Assembly (NCBI GenBank): GCA_030849075.1
Contig: JASAOO010003546.1
Location: 1-64,000, forward strand
Direction of reading: 5' to 3'
From: Zelonia costaricensis
Taxonomy: Eukaryota > Euglenozoa > Kinetoplastea > Trypanosomatida > Trypanosomatidae
DNA length: 64,000 bases
Below the pieces are notes generated by a model, which was not told the DNA's origin, made no database searches, and saw only the letters and a list, made by a program, of their open reading frames with translations. Positions 11,101-20,693 of the stretch are shown here, in pieces. Both the position numbers and the translations under genes were made by a program. Position 1 is the stretch's first letter. Every line of letters starts with the position of its first letter.

Positions 11101-11134
11101 GGCCTGCCGCTCCGCTGTCGCGCGGAGGCCCCAT
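8105..11134 (-). CDS. MCM2: DNA replication licensing factor MCM2, 1009 aa
   Basis: MCM2 is one of the six subunits of the MCM2-7 replicative helicase, loaded at origins in G1 and activated with CDC45 and GINS. The start is ATG 11134 (MGPPRD); sequence further upstream translates only CA-repeat leader. Domains: a long acidic Ser/Asp/Glu-rich tail (about 1-230) characteristic of MCM2 and known in other eukaryotes to bind histones and to be phosphorylated; the MCM N-terminal domain with a four-Cys zinc finger (CxxC and CxxC, about 388-415); and the AAA+ core with Walker A GDPGCAKS (about 583-590), Walker B LIDEFDKM (about 645-652) and the arginine finger SRFDLLF (about 720). After it comes an MCM2-type C-terminal region containing FIQTQKYS. 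The MCM2 identity rests on the acidic tail and the C-terminal segment; no catalytic residue appears missing. Length is close to other MCM2 proteins. Confidence 0.97.
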   Translation of the reverse strand: MGPPRDSGAAGRKRRRGVEGGADEPDAAAADAAGPAPPPPHRRRRGDAREEVEEDEGENGDHSSGDEAEDEEGEDLYGDNFMQDYLQPDEESETAEDELDEDGDNDWIADDDSSVSEISVSGRHAVDELLERRRLKEQELEEERRQLQEGIFSDVDDDEDDDGMDGEDDTDGEADGGDSANAASWGEGRGGRSGGDRGGGGAEAAGGEDGADEADYGDPSDDAYVRGDLEAMNFNWRQPHGELVEWLAQELPRRVIKNRIYNFYYNYIVNDVSVYEEKVNAMTRENDKSFQLSYDHLSRVYDSVLALWLVDAPDPMIELLEEAANYFTFKLYPQYRKVHSHIFVRVCDLPLCDPIRDFRQLHMNVLVRVEGVVIRRSPVYPQMDAVKYDCVRCSFIIGPIYQRGDKEQRVSMCPSCHSKGPFRVNMRLTEYRNHQTIVLQESPGKVPPGRLPRSLEVVLTNDLIDRAKPGEEVDVTGIYRNNFDPLLNSRQGFPVFTTVLHANNVIRRTTELGMFRLPDDDRQRIIELSRSPNIRRKLIRSIAPSIHGREDIKLGLLLAMMGAVPKDIGGDQSHRIRGDINVLMVGDPGCAKSQFLKFVEKTADRTVFTTGRGSTAVGLTASVHKDSVNGDFVLEGGALVIADRGCCLIDEFDKMSDQDRTSIHEAMEQQTISVARGGIVTTLSARCCVIAAANPMGGRYDPSTSFDANVNLTSPILSRFDLLFVVRDEVNVELDERLAAFICDSHMRNHPRTQEETRVLERDRHEELARLRYALENASTVGERESCEERLRVLRESVEDRSRFEDDDPNSDKPLPQSLLRQYILFAKSHCFPRISNIDPDTIARLYVELRQESKHGGIAITVRHMESVIRLSEAHARVHLREFVTDEDVTAAVSLFLRCFIQTQKYSLRSAMEARFRKFLESDAESLPLIRHRIKVAVQTVRQFERQLSGGVEPTQVRIDVSELEYYTASISQEALNAFYESAEFRKEYRLIRDSATHAPLQIEHTLL

Positions 11135-12254
11135 GTACGCTAGATCGATGTGTAGGAGTGCGTGGGTGTCGGTGTGGCTGTGACTGTGTCTATGCTGTGT
11201 CCTTCCTGTGTGGGTGTGGGTGTGTGTATGTGTGGCAAGGTGAGAGTGAGCTTGAGGCGGTGGTGGCCCGCGTCTGGCCCACAGCGCCCTTCTCTGCTTT
11301 TGTTTTTGTTTTTCTTTTTTAATGGTGGCGGCCAGCACAAGGGGAGGCAGCCTGGGCGCGCGGGCTCCAGTGGGACGGTGGTGGGGAGCAGGGGCTGCGT
11401 GCAGCGGGTGAGAGAGCGGCCGATGCCGATGGGGAGAACGACAAAGCACAAAAGGTGGAGGGGGGGGGGCAGGGAGGAGACGCCATAATGGGGTTCAGCG
11501 TGGCAGACTTACCGACAGTGCCGAGGCCACATATCTGTGTGAACGGTGCTTCGCTGTTGTCGCTGCTCTCTCTCCGTCTCTCCGCCCAACGCGCTGCCCA
11601 CCAACGTGCTTGGTGGATCTGCCGGGCCAGCGAAGCGGCAATGAAGCCGGCCAGTACGGCGGCCGTGGCCGATCGCGCCTAGCTCACGGCAGCCTTCTGC
11701 ACGGCGCGGCCGGGGTTCAGTCGTCGTGCACAGCTGCCTCGTCATGCGTTACGGACCGCGGGTGAAGGGGGCGGCTCCCCTGTTCTATGCTATTCGGTGC
11801 CTTCTGATTCACGCGATGAAGTCATGAGCAGTGGTGCACGCACGTGTAGGGGAGGAGAAGTTCTCCCGTGGTCCACAAACGGGCTCGCACCTGCCAGCAC
11901 AGCATACAAGAACATGTTTACGGAGAAAGAGATCAGAACGTCAGATAGCAGCAGCAGCAGCAGCTTGAATACGCAAGGAGCGGAAAGGAACGCCAGCGTC
12001 CCCACGGACTTGACAGGAGAAACCGCCGACAAACACCGGAAGTGCGGCAGAAACACACACACATACGAAAAAAAAAGGGCGATGCGTGCAGCTACGTGGC
12101 GCGGGGCACTAGTGTGAGTAATGGAGAGTAGAGCCGTGCGGAGCGCCACATCGGAAGGGGGGGGGACAGCTCCACCCTGCTCAACACCGCTTCGCACACA
12201 TGCACACGTTTTAGAGTGCATTTGAGCATGCCGGTATCTGGTAGCAAACCCACG
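11135..12254. other. Intergenic upstream of MCM2
   Basis: About 1.1 kb. A GT-rich stretch (11160-11235) and a T-rich patch (11295-11322) lie in the MCM2 leader. Plus-strand G/A-rich sequence at 11455-11482 is a pyrimidine tract on the coding strand. The rest would be 3' UTR of the 818-aa gene. No other coding region supported. Confidence 0.65.
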
Positions 12255-14711
12255 TCAGAAAAGGCATGGTTCATCGGTCAAACCGTCGACTGGCAGACCC
12301 ACGGCCCCGCTGCCGTAGAGGTCGATGCCGCTGTAACCATCACCGCCGCCAGCAGCGCCATCCTCTAGAGAGAAGTCGCAATCGACGCCCTCGGCATCGA
12401 TGCTGGTCTGTGCGCCAAACACGCGATAGCGCGCGGCGGCCTCGGCTGACTCCCCCAGCCCGCGCTCAGTCATCGCGCGCTCCCAGGAGGACATGCGCTG
12501 GAGCGGCGCGTCAGGAGCCCTGTCGGCGGCTTTGACGTTCCCCACCGCCTCCTTTTTCGTAGTGCGGAAGAGCCGGCCTCCGCTGCCGTGCGCGTCTGCG
12601 AGCTCCTCGTCATTCACATACGCCACCCCTGCGAACCACACGAAGGGCGGATCCTTAAAGGCGTTGCGGACGGGCAGTGGTCGCGGAATCCGGTCCGAGA
12701 CGGGTGCGCACTGTGGCCGCAGGCGCCGCTGCGAGTCGCTGGAGTTGTCTGCGGTGCCGCGCCAGTGCACCAGCCACCGGGTTGACTGGTAGCCCCGCTC
12801 GAAGGCGCGGAGAGTCATGAGCTGGCGCACACCACGCAAGAAAGCGCGGCCATTCGCGTCGACTGGAGTGTAGCGCCGGAGCCAAGACCGCGCGGTGTCG
12901 CTCAGCTCGACGTCGTCGACCTGAAAAAGAAAGTTGCTGCCGACCGGGAAGCGCTTGAAGCTGGTCCCCGCAGCGAGCGGCTGGTACGGGATGCCGCGCG
13001 CCCCCTCACGCAGCCGCCACCCCGTCAACTCCAACACGTACGCGGGCACCCACTCGTTGTCGGCTCCACCGGGCTGCTGCACCACAGCAGCGCCGGGGTC
13101 GCTGAGGCGGCGACGGCGCGCCAGCTGCGCACGGCAACAGCGCACGGCCGCCTGGCCGTGCAGCGCGCGGCAGGTGAGAAAGTGCACCGGGGCGTTGTCG
13201 TGCAGTTCTGCAGCAGCAGCCGACTCCTCCAGCTGGGCAACGTTGAACCAGCACTCGCCCTTGGTCCACGACAGGTTCTCGGTCAAGCGAACGGGTGCGC
13301 GGGTCTGCACCACCCCCTGCTCCCCGTCACGCAGCGCGAGGCCGTAGGTAAGCAAGGTGCGGTGGGAGAAGAAGAGCGGCCGCGGGTAGTCGCACAAGAG
13401 GCACTGCCGGGTGAGGGCATTGCCAATCAAAGTGCAACTGAGGTACGCCTGGTGCGCGTCCTGCGACCAGAAGCCGTGCAACTCGATGGCGGAGAGGCGC
13501 TCTCGGTGAGCGCACAACTCGCTGTGCCGCCTCGCGTCGGCCATAGCGAGGTCGATGCCTGGCCGGTCCCCAGCGTCTCTGTCACCGCTGCCGCCACCGC
13601 CGCGACCGCCTGTAGTCGACTCACCCGCCCCGTAGCGCTGCTGCAGCCGGGTCAGCAAAGGATAGGCGCGCAGCTTCTTGGACTCCACCCTGACACCTCT
13701 GGTTGCCAGCCCGATCTCGCTCGCGCACGGGAACGCGCCGGCCGCGTCGTCGAACTGGTCAGCGCAGTAGTACGCCGTCGCCTCCGCCCCCGCGCTGAGG
13801 TGGCGGCAGTAGACAACCGGCCCGTCCTGGGCCCGCTCCGGCAGCAGGCGTGCCCCGAAGAGTTCCTCGGCCTGCCGCAGTGTCAGCCACAGCCGCGACA
13901 CGTAGCGGTGCTCCACCGCGCGGTGGCGCATGCGTTGCGCCGTGAGGCTTGGAAAGGAGAGGTTCGTGTACGTGTGCGGCACGTAGCGCACGCAGAAGTA
14001 CGGGTTGTACCGGCCGGGACCCTCCACCCCGTCCATGAGGTGGAAGCGTGGGAGAGGGTCGTTCGCGCCGCGCGACCGCCGCCAGTAGACACTCCAGCTG
14101 CGGCTGGCCGTCTGCCACATGGCCACTCGGCGGCCCGTCTCGCTGCCCAGGAGCGGCGATCCGTTCAAGGTGAGCGGGTGCTGAAAGGGCGGCAGCTCGT
14201 CCCAGTACGGGTCGGGCAACAGTATCGGCAGCGTCGGCGCCGGCGCGCGCGCCTCGTCGGCAGCGCTGAAGTACTCGCCGAGCGGGTGCGACGCCGGCTG
14301 TGGCACCGTTTCAGCGGCGGGAGGCCGCCGCAGCAGCACGTGCGGGTCGATCCTCGTGCCGGGGGCCGCCGGGGGCAGAAGGTTGGCCATCATGAACTCG
14401 CGGAAGTGCTCGAGCAGCTGCTGCCTCGAGGTCTGCTCGGCGTTGACGAGGACGCGGTCCGTGCCGATGGCAGCCGTGGCGTCGCCGATGCCGCTGCCCG
14501 AGGCGAGCGTGATGTCGCAGAGAGCCGCCCTGGGCAACACGAACACGCCGTACGGCTTCAGCGCCGTGTCGATCGCCTTGCGTGGCACCCACACGTCACT
14601 GCGAAGCTGGTGCCGGCGCGCAAACGCGTGCAGCTGGTCGTTGAGCGCCTCTGTGAAAAGCGCCCCGGTAAAGAGGCGCTGTTGGGGGCTGCGGCTGTGC
14701 CCACGGGACAT
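12255..14711 (-). CDS. Large hypothetical protein, 818 aa
   Basis: I do not recognise a known domain. The start is placed at ATG 14711 (MSRGHS), the first methionine after the CA-rich, stop-free leader; a longer reading to 15281 exists but its extra part is compositionally leader-like. The protein is well-composed through most of its length, with many Trp, Tyr, Phe, Cys and His and few repeats. One Gly/Asp/Ser-rich insert lies near residue 360-380, and the acidic Gly-rich tail ends in EPCLF. There are no convincing membrane helices. The Arg-rich N-terminus might target the mitochondrion but is not a classical presequence. The strong composition shows it is a real, folded protein, probably kinetoplastid-specific; candidates such as a mitoribosome assembly or RNA-processing factor are speculation. 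It lies between MCM2 and the ING-like gene. Confidence 0.85.
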   Translation of the reverse strand: MSRGHSRSPQQRLFTGALFTEALNDQLHAFARRHQLRSDVWVPRKAIDTALKPYGVFVLPRAALCDITLASGSGIGDATAAIGTDRVLVNAEQTSRQQLLEHFREFMMANLLPPAAPGTRIDPHVLLRRPPAAETVPQPASHPLGEYFSAADEARAPAPTLPILLPDPYWDELPPFQHPLTLNGSPLLGSETGRRVAMWQTASRSWSVYWRRSRGANDPLPRFHLMDGVEGPGRYNPYFCVRYVPHTYTNLSFPSLTAQRMRHRAVEHRYVSRLWLTLRQAEELFGARLLPERAQDGPVVYCRHLSAGAEATAYYCADQFDDAAGAFPCASEIGLATRGVRVESKKLRAYPLLTRLQQRYGAGESTTGGRGGGGSGDRDAGDRPGIDLAMADARRHSELCAHRERLSAIELHGFWSQDAHQAYLSCTLIGNALTRQCLLCDYPRPLFFSHRTLLTYGLALRDGEQGVVQTRAPVRLTENLSWTKGECWFNVAQLEESAAAAELHDNAPVHFLTCRALHGQAAVRCCRAQLARRRRLSDPGAAVVQQPGGADNEWVPAYVLELTGWRLREGARGIPYQPLAAGTSFKRFPVGSNFLFQVDDVELSDTARSWLRRYTPVDANGRAFLRGVRQLMTLRAFERGYQSTRWLVHWRGTADNSSDSQRRLRPQCAPVSDRIPRPLPVRNAFKDPPFVWFAGVAYVNDEELADAHGSGGRLFRTTKKEAVGNVKAADRAPDAPLQRMSSWERAMTERGLGESAEAAARYRVFGAQTSIDAEGVDCDFSLEDGAAGGGDGYSGIDLYGSGAVGLPVDGLTDEPCLF

Positions 14712-15407
14712 GGACGCACGCACGACCCCGCGGGAGGGGTAAGGGGTGGGAGATGGGATGACTGCTGCTGCTGCTGCTGGAAGGAGCGGTGATGCCGCAC
14801 CAAGAGCGAGAGAGAGTAGCGGGTGTGTGTGTGTGGGGGGGGGGGGGGATGACAGACTCGAGTGGTGCTGGATTCCGTTTGTCCACGTGTGATGCGCCCC
14901 GCAGTGGTCTGACAACTGTGTGTCTTTCTGTTCTATCTTTGTGTGTGTGTGTGTATGCGGCGACAGCACGAACAGGGATAAAGTGCGCCTGCGCGCGTGC
15001 GGTTCGACGTAGCCGGGGGGCAGCGAGGCGCGGTTGAAGTAAGGAACACAGCGCCGAGATGGAGACGACGAGCGGCAGCGCAGGAGAGGGGCAGCAGTCG
15101 TGGACCGAAGTGCACTGGACTCGGTTGTAAGAAGGACGTTGGTGTCGAGAGCGTGCTCTGCTGCCCACTCAGCCTCGCACTTCAAGGCCAGGTTTGCTTT
15201 CTCGCGGAGGCTTGCCCCTTCGCAAAGCAGGTGATCTTGGTTCGCCAACGCGAAGGAGAGAACTGCGCGACGGACGACCAAGCTTGGTTTGCTTAGAGGC
15301 CCGCGCGTGGGCGTTCGACATGCAGCAGCACTGACACCAAAAGTGAAATCACAACCGCCACCGCTACGCGTGTTCGTCGCACGCCCGCACGGCGAGGCGG
15401 CTGCCGC
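14712..15407. other. Intergenic with poly-G and CTG repeats
   Basis: Contains a short (CTG)n block at about 14762-14778, a G run at 14835-14848 (a C run on the transcribed strand) and a GT run at 14940-14955. The C-rich run followed by CAG triplets on the minus strand could serve as splice acceptor for the 818-aa gene. Nothing coding seen. Confidence 0.65.
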
Positions 15408-15950
15408 TTAGCCCGACAGCTCCGTCATGGGAACGTCAGCGACAGAGGCGAAGTTGGCGAGGTGAGAGGCCATCGAAAGGCGCACCTCGGCGCAGCGCTC
15501 CGCCAGCTCCGCGGCCAGGGCGTCGCGCTCGTGGCAGTGGCGCCGCACGCACGCCTCGTGCCACGCGAACTCGCGCTCGAGCGCGGACATGTACTCGGCT
15601 GCCGTCTCACCGGCAGACGCGGAGCTGAGTGCATCCTCGCCCTGCAAGCCGGCGTCCACGTCGTACACGCGGTGGCGACCTGCAGACGACGTGGGCGGCG
15701 CGGTATTGCGGCCCCGTGCGCGTGCCCCACGACCAGCGGCGCTGCCATTGCTGCGGCTGCTACGATGATCCTTCAGCTGCTGCTCCCGGGCCTGTACCGC
15801 GAGGTGTGTCATCCGTTCCGCCGCGATGGCGCGCAGCAGTGTGAGGTGGTGCTCAATCCACTCATCGAGATCGCGCAGCTGCTGCATATAGCGCATGAGG
15901 TCGCACCGACTCCCGTGCGTGCTCGCTAGGAAGTACTCCAGCTGGTTCAT
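15408..15950 (-). CDS. ING N-terminal domain-like protein, no PHD finger, 180 aa
   Basis: The start at ATG 15950 (MNQLEYFL) follows a good acceptor near 16014. The first ~45 residues are helical with the pattern of the ING histone-binding N-terminal domain: an LEYFL-type start, then a LRDLD core and a polar helix. After a low-complexity Ser/Arg/Gly linker (about 55-85), a second long helix (about 115-170) with spaced Glu/Arg and a His-Leu-xx-Phe end matches the second helix of that domain. ING proteins are subunits of histone acetyltransferase and deacetylase complexes and usually end in a PHD finger reading H3K4me3. Here the protein stops after the helical part and has no Cys/His cluster. 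I therefore infer a reduced ING-like scaffold subunit, as in NuA4-type complexes. A generic coiled-coil protein is the main alternative. Confidence 0.72.
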   Translation of the reverse strand: MNQLEYFLASTHGSRCDLMRYMQQLRDLDEWIEHHLTLLRAIAAERMTHLAVQAREQQLKDHRSSRSNGSAAGRGARARGRNTAPPTSSAGRHRVYDVDAGLQGEDALSSASAGETAAEYMSALEREFAWHEACVRRHCHERDALAAELAERCAEVRLSMASHLANFASVADVPMTELSG

Positions 15951-18900
15951 TGTGTGTGAAGCGGTAACGATGAAAGTCCCTGTCGTCTTCCCTCTTCTTC
16001 CGCTCCGGCGTGTCTGTGTGAGGATAGAGAGAGGACAGGGGCGGCGGCGGCGCCGGGTGAGAGTCGGCGGGAGGTGCACAGCAGACGGCGCACGCGCGGA
16101 GAAACGCGTGTTGTGGAGGGAGCACCGGAACTCCTCCCATACAGGCACACTCGGGACGCCTGCGCACAAGACAGTGGCCTACGCGGCTCCTCAAACCGGC
16201 GTTGCGTGAGCTTTGACCCAAACAGGATGAAGGAGCTGGGGGAAGACGGGAGGAAGTAGTGGACGGTGGGTGACGGGGGCGCAGCTAGAAGGCGCGAGGG
16301 ATGCTCGTCTTGTGTGCTGGAGACGATGCACGCACACGGCCGACTCCTATGCGATGCGGAGATCCTCGCTCTCTATCTTCCACTCGCCACACACAGACGC
16401 CGTCTCACATGACGCGTGTCATCGTCTTCCGTCACGAGGGCCCCATCAGGCCGTGCTCGGGAGCCGTGCAGCAGTGCAGCAGGCACGGACGCGGACAGTC
16501 AAGATCGTCCTGCGAGGAACGTGATGGCGGCAGACGACCGCGAGCATCTCACGTTTGTTGTTTACGCCGGTGTTTGCCCGCGACACTCTCCATTTTATCT
16601 TCTTTTTTTTTTCGGTTATTCACGTTGCTGTGTGTGTGGGCAAATGGGGAGGGGAACAGCGCCCGCCCGCCCCCCACCCGCACCCGCAATTCGTAATGTG
16701 AAGACAAATGGCAAAAGAAGGAAAAAGCGGAACGAGCACACCAGCACAAAAACCCCTCGCACCTTTCAAAGACACAAACAGACGAGCACCACATCAACCT
16801 GACAGACGCACAACGTAGTGACGCCAGAAAAAAAAAAAACGGGGCGCCTCATTTGAGTGTGTACGCGGCACAAACCAAACACGACGACTCGGTAAAGACC
16901 ACTGGTCGAATGCCATCTGGAAAAGAAAAGAGAGAACGAGCACAAACACAGACACACACACACACAGGGAAGCACAGCCAGATATACGTAAGACGACGTG
17001 GATGTAAGAGCTTGAGAGAGGAAGACCACACCCGGCGAGAATGGCCAAAAGGACCAAAGAAAAAAAAAAACGTCGCACAACAAGCGACAGGACGCTGCTG
17101 GAAAGGGGAGAGAAAGAAGGCCCTGGCCCACAAGAGCTTCGCCCACTTGCCTGACCCCTGCCAAGCCGTCTTTGCCTCCCCCCCCCCCCAGCCGCACCGG
17201 CCGCCACTCCACACCCCCTCCCTCAGCCACCAAGCGGGGAACATGCGAGGCCGTGCACGACAGAAAGGGAGAGGGCCAGTGAGCTGTCGTAGTGGTCGCA
17301 AATGGCGGGCGCAAGGGGTCGGGCTAAGGGGCCGAGTGCGGAGTGCGGGGCGGACGCAAGAGTAAGTGCGTGTCAGGAGGCACCGACGCAAACGCACGCG
17401 CATGCATTTCTTTCTTGTGGTTGTTGTTGTTGTGTTGGTGCAGACCTGACCCGAACGGAGGGCACAAGACAGAAAAAAAAAAGAAGCACGAGGAAGACAC
17501 AGGGCGGTCGGAGCAACAACACGATTGCGACAAGAGGCAGTAAGAAATTAGGGACCAAGCCATCGCAAAGCGGAAAGCAGCGGCAAAGGAAAAGGCAAGA
17601 TGGTGAAGCGAAGCGGGGGAGAGCGTTCAAAGTGGAAACAGCGGAGTTTCCGAAGAAGCAGGGTATGTGCGCACGACACTGGGCAGCTGCCCCTCAACGC
17701 TAAGCACACACACACACATACCTGGAAGCCGCACCAAGAAGAGCTCGCTTTATCCAGATGCTAGCCGACGTCGCTTTGCCGCAGCGCCAGCTCTACAGAA
17801 GACGCAAAAAACACACGCACACAAAGATCCGGCACGTCAGCAGAAAATAGGGGAGGGCACCGCGCCGGCAGCGTCCGCGGGAGGTGTCATGGTCGTGCGC
17901 GCCGTGACACAAGCGCGCGAGGAGAAGGAAAAAGACAACCAAGGAGAAAAAGAGAAACGTAGATCGGAAGATCGGGAACGAAGGGGGAGAGAGAGGGGGG
18001 ACGAAAGCTCAAAACTCGACACGCACGTCCCCTGCAGAAACGCATCAATACCGCCATAACAACAACAACGACAAAAAAAAAAGGAGCAACCAGGGCGTCG
18101 CACGGGGAGTCGGCTAAAGACGGGCGGGCATGAAACAGCAAAGAAGAACAGGATTGAGAATTGGAGCTCGTGAAGACACGACCGGGGGTAAAAAGGGGCG
18201 GGGGCAAAGAGCCAACGCAGCGAGAGGCTACTACGGTGGCGGTGCAGCAGACAACAAAAATGGAGGAGGCAGCCAAACGCGGATTGGCAGAGGGAGACGG
18301 AAAAAAAACAGAAAAAACAGCCAAAGGAAAGCGCAGCCGACACTTGACGCGGCACGCCACCACTCCTCGAGGAAACATGCAGACGGGACGAGAAGGAGAA
18401 GACAACAAAGCGAGCGAGGTGCGGAGCGCGCAACGCCAGTAGCGATTGAAAAGGGAAAAAAACTCGCAGACGCAGGGTACAAGGAGAAGGGGCGGGTAAC
18501 GGTAAAGACTTGACTTGTGAGGAGGTTGGGGTGCAGCGAAAATGTCGGAAGGTGAGTATGGGAGAAGGGGATGGGGCACCCGTGCAAAGAGTCACGATCG
18601 CCACAAAGAAAACACGCCGTGTCCCTATCTTCGACTGGTGGAACGTCTGAACCTCAACACGGCCGCAGCGCCGGTTGAAGAGTCAGCGCGCACGTGCGAA
18701 GCGCCTTGCATCAATGCAGTGCCCACAGTGCCTCCCCTCCGCATCCACCGCACCCTTCACCGCCCCTTTGATTTCCGTATTGGCGCAGTTTCCGGCAGTG
18801 GCAGCGAGGAGGGCAAGGGGGTTGGAAGGGTGGGCACGTGGGGTCTTGTGTGGAGTGCGGCAGCGCAAGATGAAGCTCGCGACACGGGGACACGTATAAC

Positions 18901-20693
18901 GGACAGCTAGGAGAGAGTCAAGGAAGCAAGGAGTGAAGGGGAGGGTAGAGCGGGGTGTCTTGCAGGCAGGAAAGGAAAAAAAAAAGGGCGGGCGACATTT
19001 GCATGCGCGCGCGGGTGCAAGGAAGACCCGTGGAGGATGAGAAGATGCGGTCGAGAGGGGGGCGCGCGGGTCCGGGGAAGAGGAGTCCGTCTGTGAAAGG
19101 ATGAAGGGAAGAGGGAGGAGATGGAAGGGGACACTTCAACAAAACACACACACGTATACGCCCATTCCACCAGAAACCATCCAAGAAGCGAGAAGAGTCC
19201 AGCAACACCAAAAAAAAAGGTGAAGTGAGCCGAGAAGGGGATGGGGGGAGGGGGGCATAACAGCAGCCGAGGCATACACACACCTCAGCAAGTGAGGGGG
19301 AGGGGAAGAGAGACCGGCACAACAAAAAGGGGGGAAAATGAGTCCACGTCCACGAGAGCGCACATAATAACGCGCACACATGCATGCGCACACGCGCAAA
19401 CGTGCAGAAACAGTAGCGTGCGCGCTAGGTGAGCGAGAGGGAGGGGGGCGCGCGTGAGAAGAGAGGACGGGGAAGCGAACGATGGCGACACGAACGCTTG
19501 CGCGCCGTGACGGCGAGCCCGCCTGAAGGAAGAAGGACGGGAAGGAAGTGTGAATGCGGCTCGCAGCGAGCGCGGCCGCTTGCGCTCCTCACTTTGCACG
19601 GAAAGAGACAGTCGTTCAAGACGCACTATCGCGGATGACTGCACAAACACAGGCGCAGACAACGAGACAGAGTGAGGAGACACGACGGGTTCTTTGTGTT
19701 CTCTCTTGAGCTACAAAACAGTGAGAGATCGTGAAAGATGTTTCACAAGGACGCGCCCCGAGACACAGAAGCGGGGGAGGACATGAAGCGGGAGCAAAGA
19801 CAGGAAAAAAAAATGAGCTTTTGATGACGCCCAAGAAAGGACCCCCTGCCAAGGAAAAGAAAGGAGTTCGAGAAGGATACACCTTCGGCTGCTTCGCGTT
19901 GCCGTCTTTTTTTGTTTGTTTGTTGTTGTTTTTTAGTGGGGGGGGGGGCGGTGGCAAGTGCTCTCGGCATCGGCATCGTGCTCGTGCGCGCTCAACCTGC
20001 GCGACCACCTTTTGCCTCCGGTCGTGCGTTGCGCTTCTGCCTCCCTCACCCCCATCCGCCTCCACCGAGCCCGCCTCATCACGGAGAGAAGGCATGTTTA
20101 GCGGTGAGCCAGGCGAATGGGGCGAGGGGAGAAGGAGGGCAGGGATAAGAGTTGCGTCATACGGGTCTCTAAAACACAAAGCCTCGCCCACACACACACA
20201 CACACACACTCATGCGTCTATTCGTCCTGTGCAGCTACTTTTTTTTCCTCTTCATTGTATGGAGTTTTGAGGCTTCCGCCTGCTTTTCTGAAGCCCTGAT
20301 GGGTGTGGCTTGTCCCCCTCTGTCGTACACGCTGCGTCGCTTTACGGCACGGCCATCACCCTCTCGTCGCCACTCTCTCTCTTTATCTCCTTCGCTCACG
20401 CAACTCCACGTGACGGCGCGACGAAGAAGAAGAAGAAAGGTGGCGGCTGTCGGGGTGTGGAGAAGGGGAGTGAGTCGCCCCCGAAGCTACAGGTGGGGGG
20501 GGGGGGCTAAAGCCCCCCGCCTGCCCTCGCTCATCCACACACTTTCTCTCTTGCCCCCTATCTCCCATCCTTCCCGGCACACACACACACGCACGCACGC
20601 ACTCTCCCCGCTCACCACAGCCCATCACAGCCGCCGTGTGACTCGTGGCGCCATGCAGCTGCTAAATTTACCATTTCCGAGGCTGACAGGCGT
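15951..20693. other. Unusually long (4.7 kb) gene-free region
   Basis: This is several times longer than most spacers in the window. From about 16640 to 19400 the plus strand is strongly purine-rich, so the transcribed minus strand is pyrimidine-rich. Long stop-free frames occur only because C/T-rich DNA lacks stop codons. The left end (15951-16100) is the leader of the ING-like gene. In the minus direction the rest is the 3' UTR of the CCCH/methyltransferase-like gene or non-coding transcript. There are A runs near 16828, 17062, 17475 and 18075, T runs near 16600 and 19905-19935, and G runs at 19937-19948 and 20498-20507. I could not recognise a protein, RNA gene or retroelement here. Confidence 0.6.
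16014..16046 (-). promoter_or_regulatory. Candidate trans-splice acceptor of ING-like gene
   Basis: On the minus strand a CCTGTCCTCTCTCTATCCTC-type pyrimidine tract runs into ACACAG. The AG (plus-strand CT at 16014-16015) lies 63 nt before the chosen ATG with no intervening ATG in the coding frame, which supports the start at 15950. Confidence 0.55.

Noticed and set aside
13158..14792. 544-codon plus-strand frame opposite the 818-aa gene
   Set aside because: Antisense shadow on the wrong strand, compositionally biased and with no motif.
15000..15015. GGTTCGACG sequence resembling a tRNA B-box
   Set aside because: No matching A-box or cloverleaf arms at tRNA distance; does not fit the GGTTCGANTCC consensus.
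17837..18604. About 255 codons open on the minus strand inside the long gene-free region
   Set aside because: Begins at a GTG and is Ser/Phe/Leu/Cys/Pro-rich, as C/T-rich DNA always translates; no ATG near the start.
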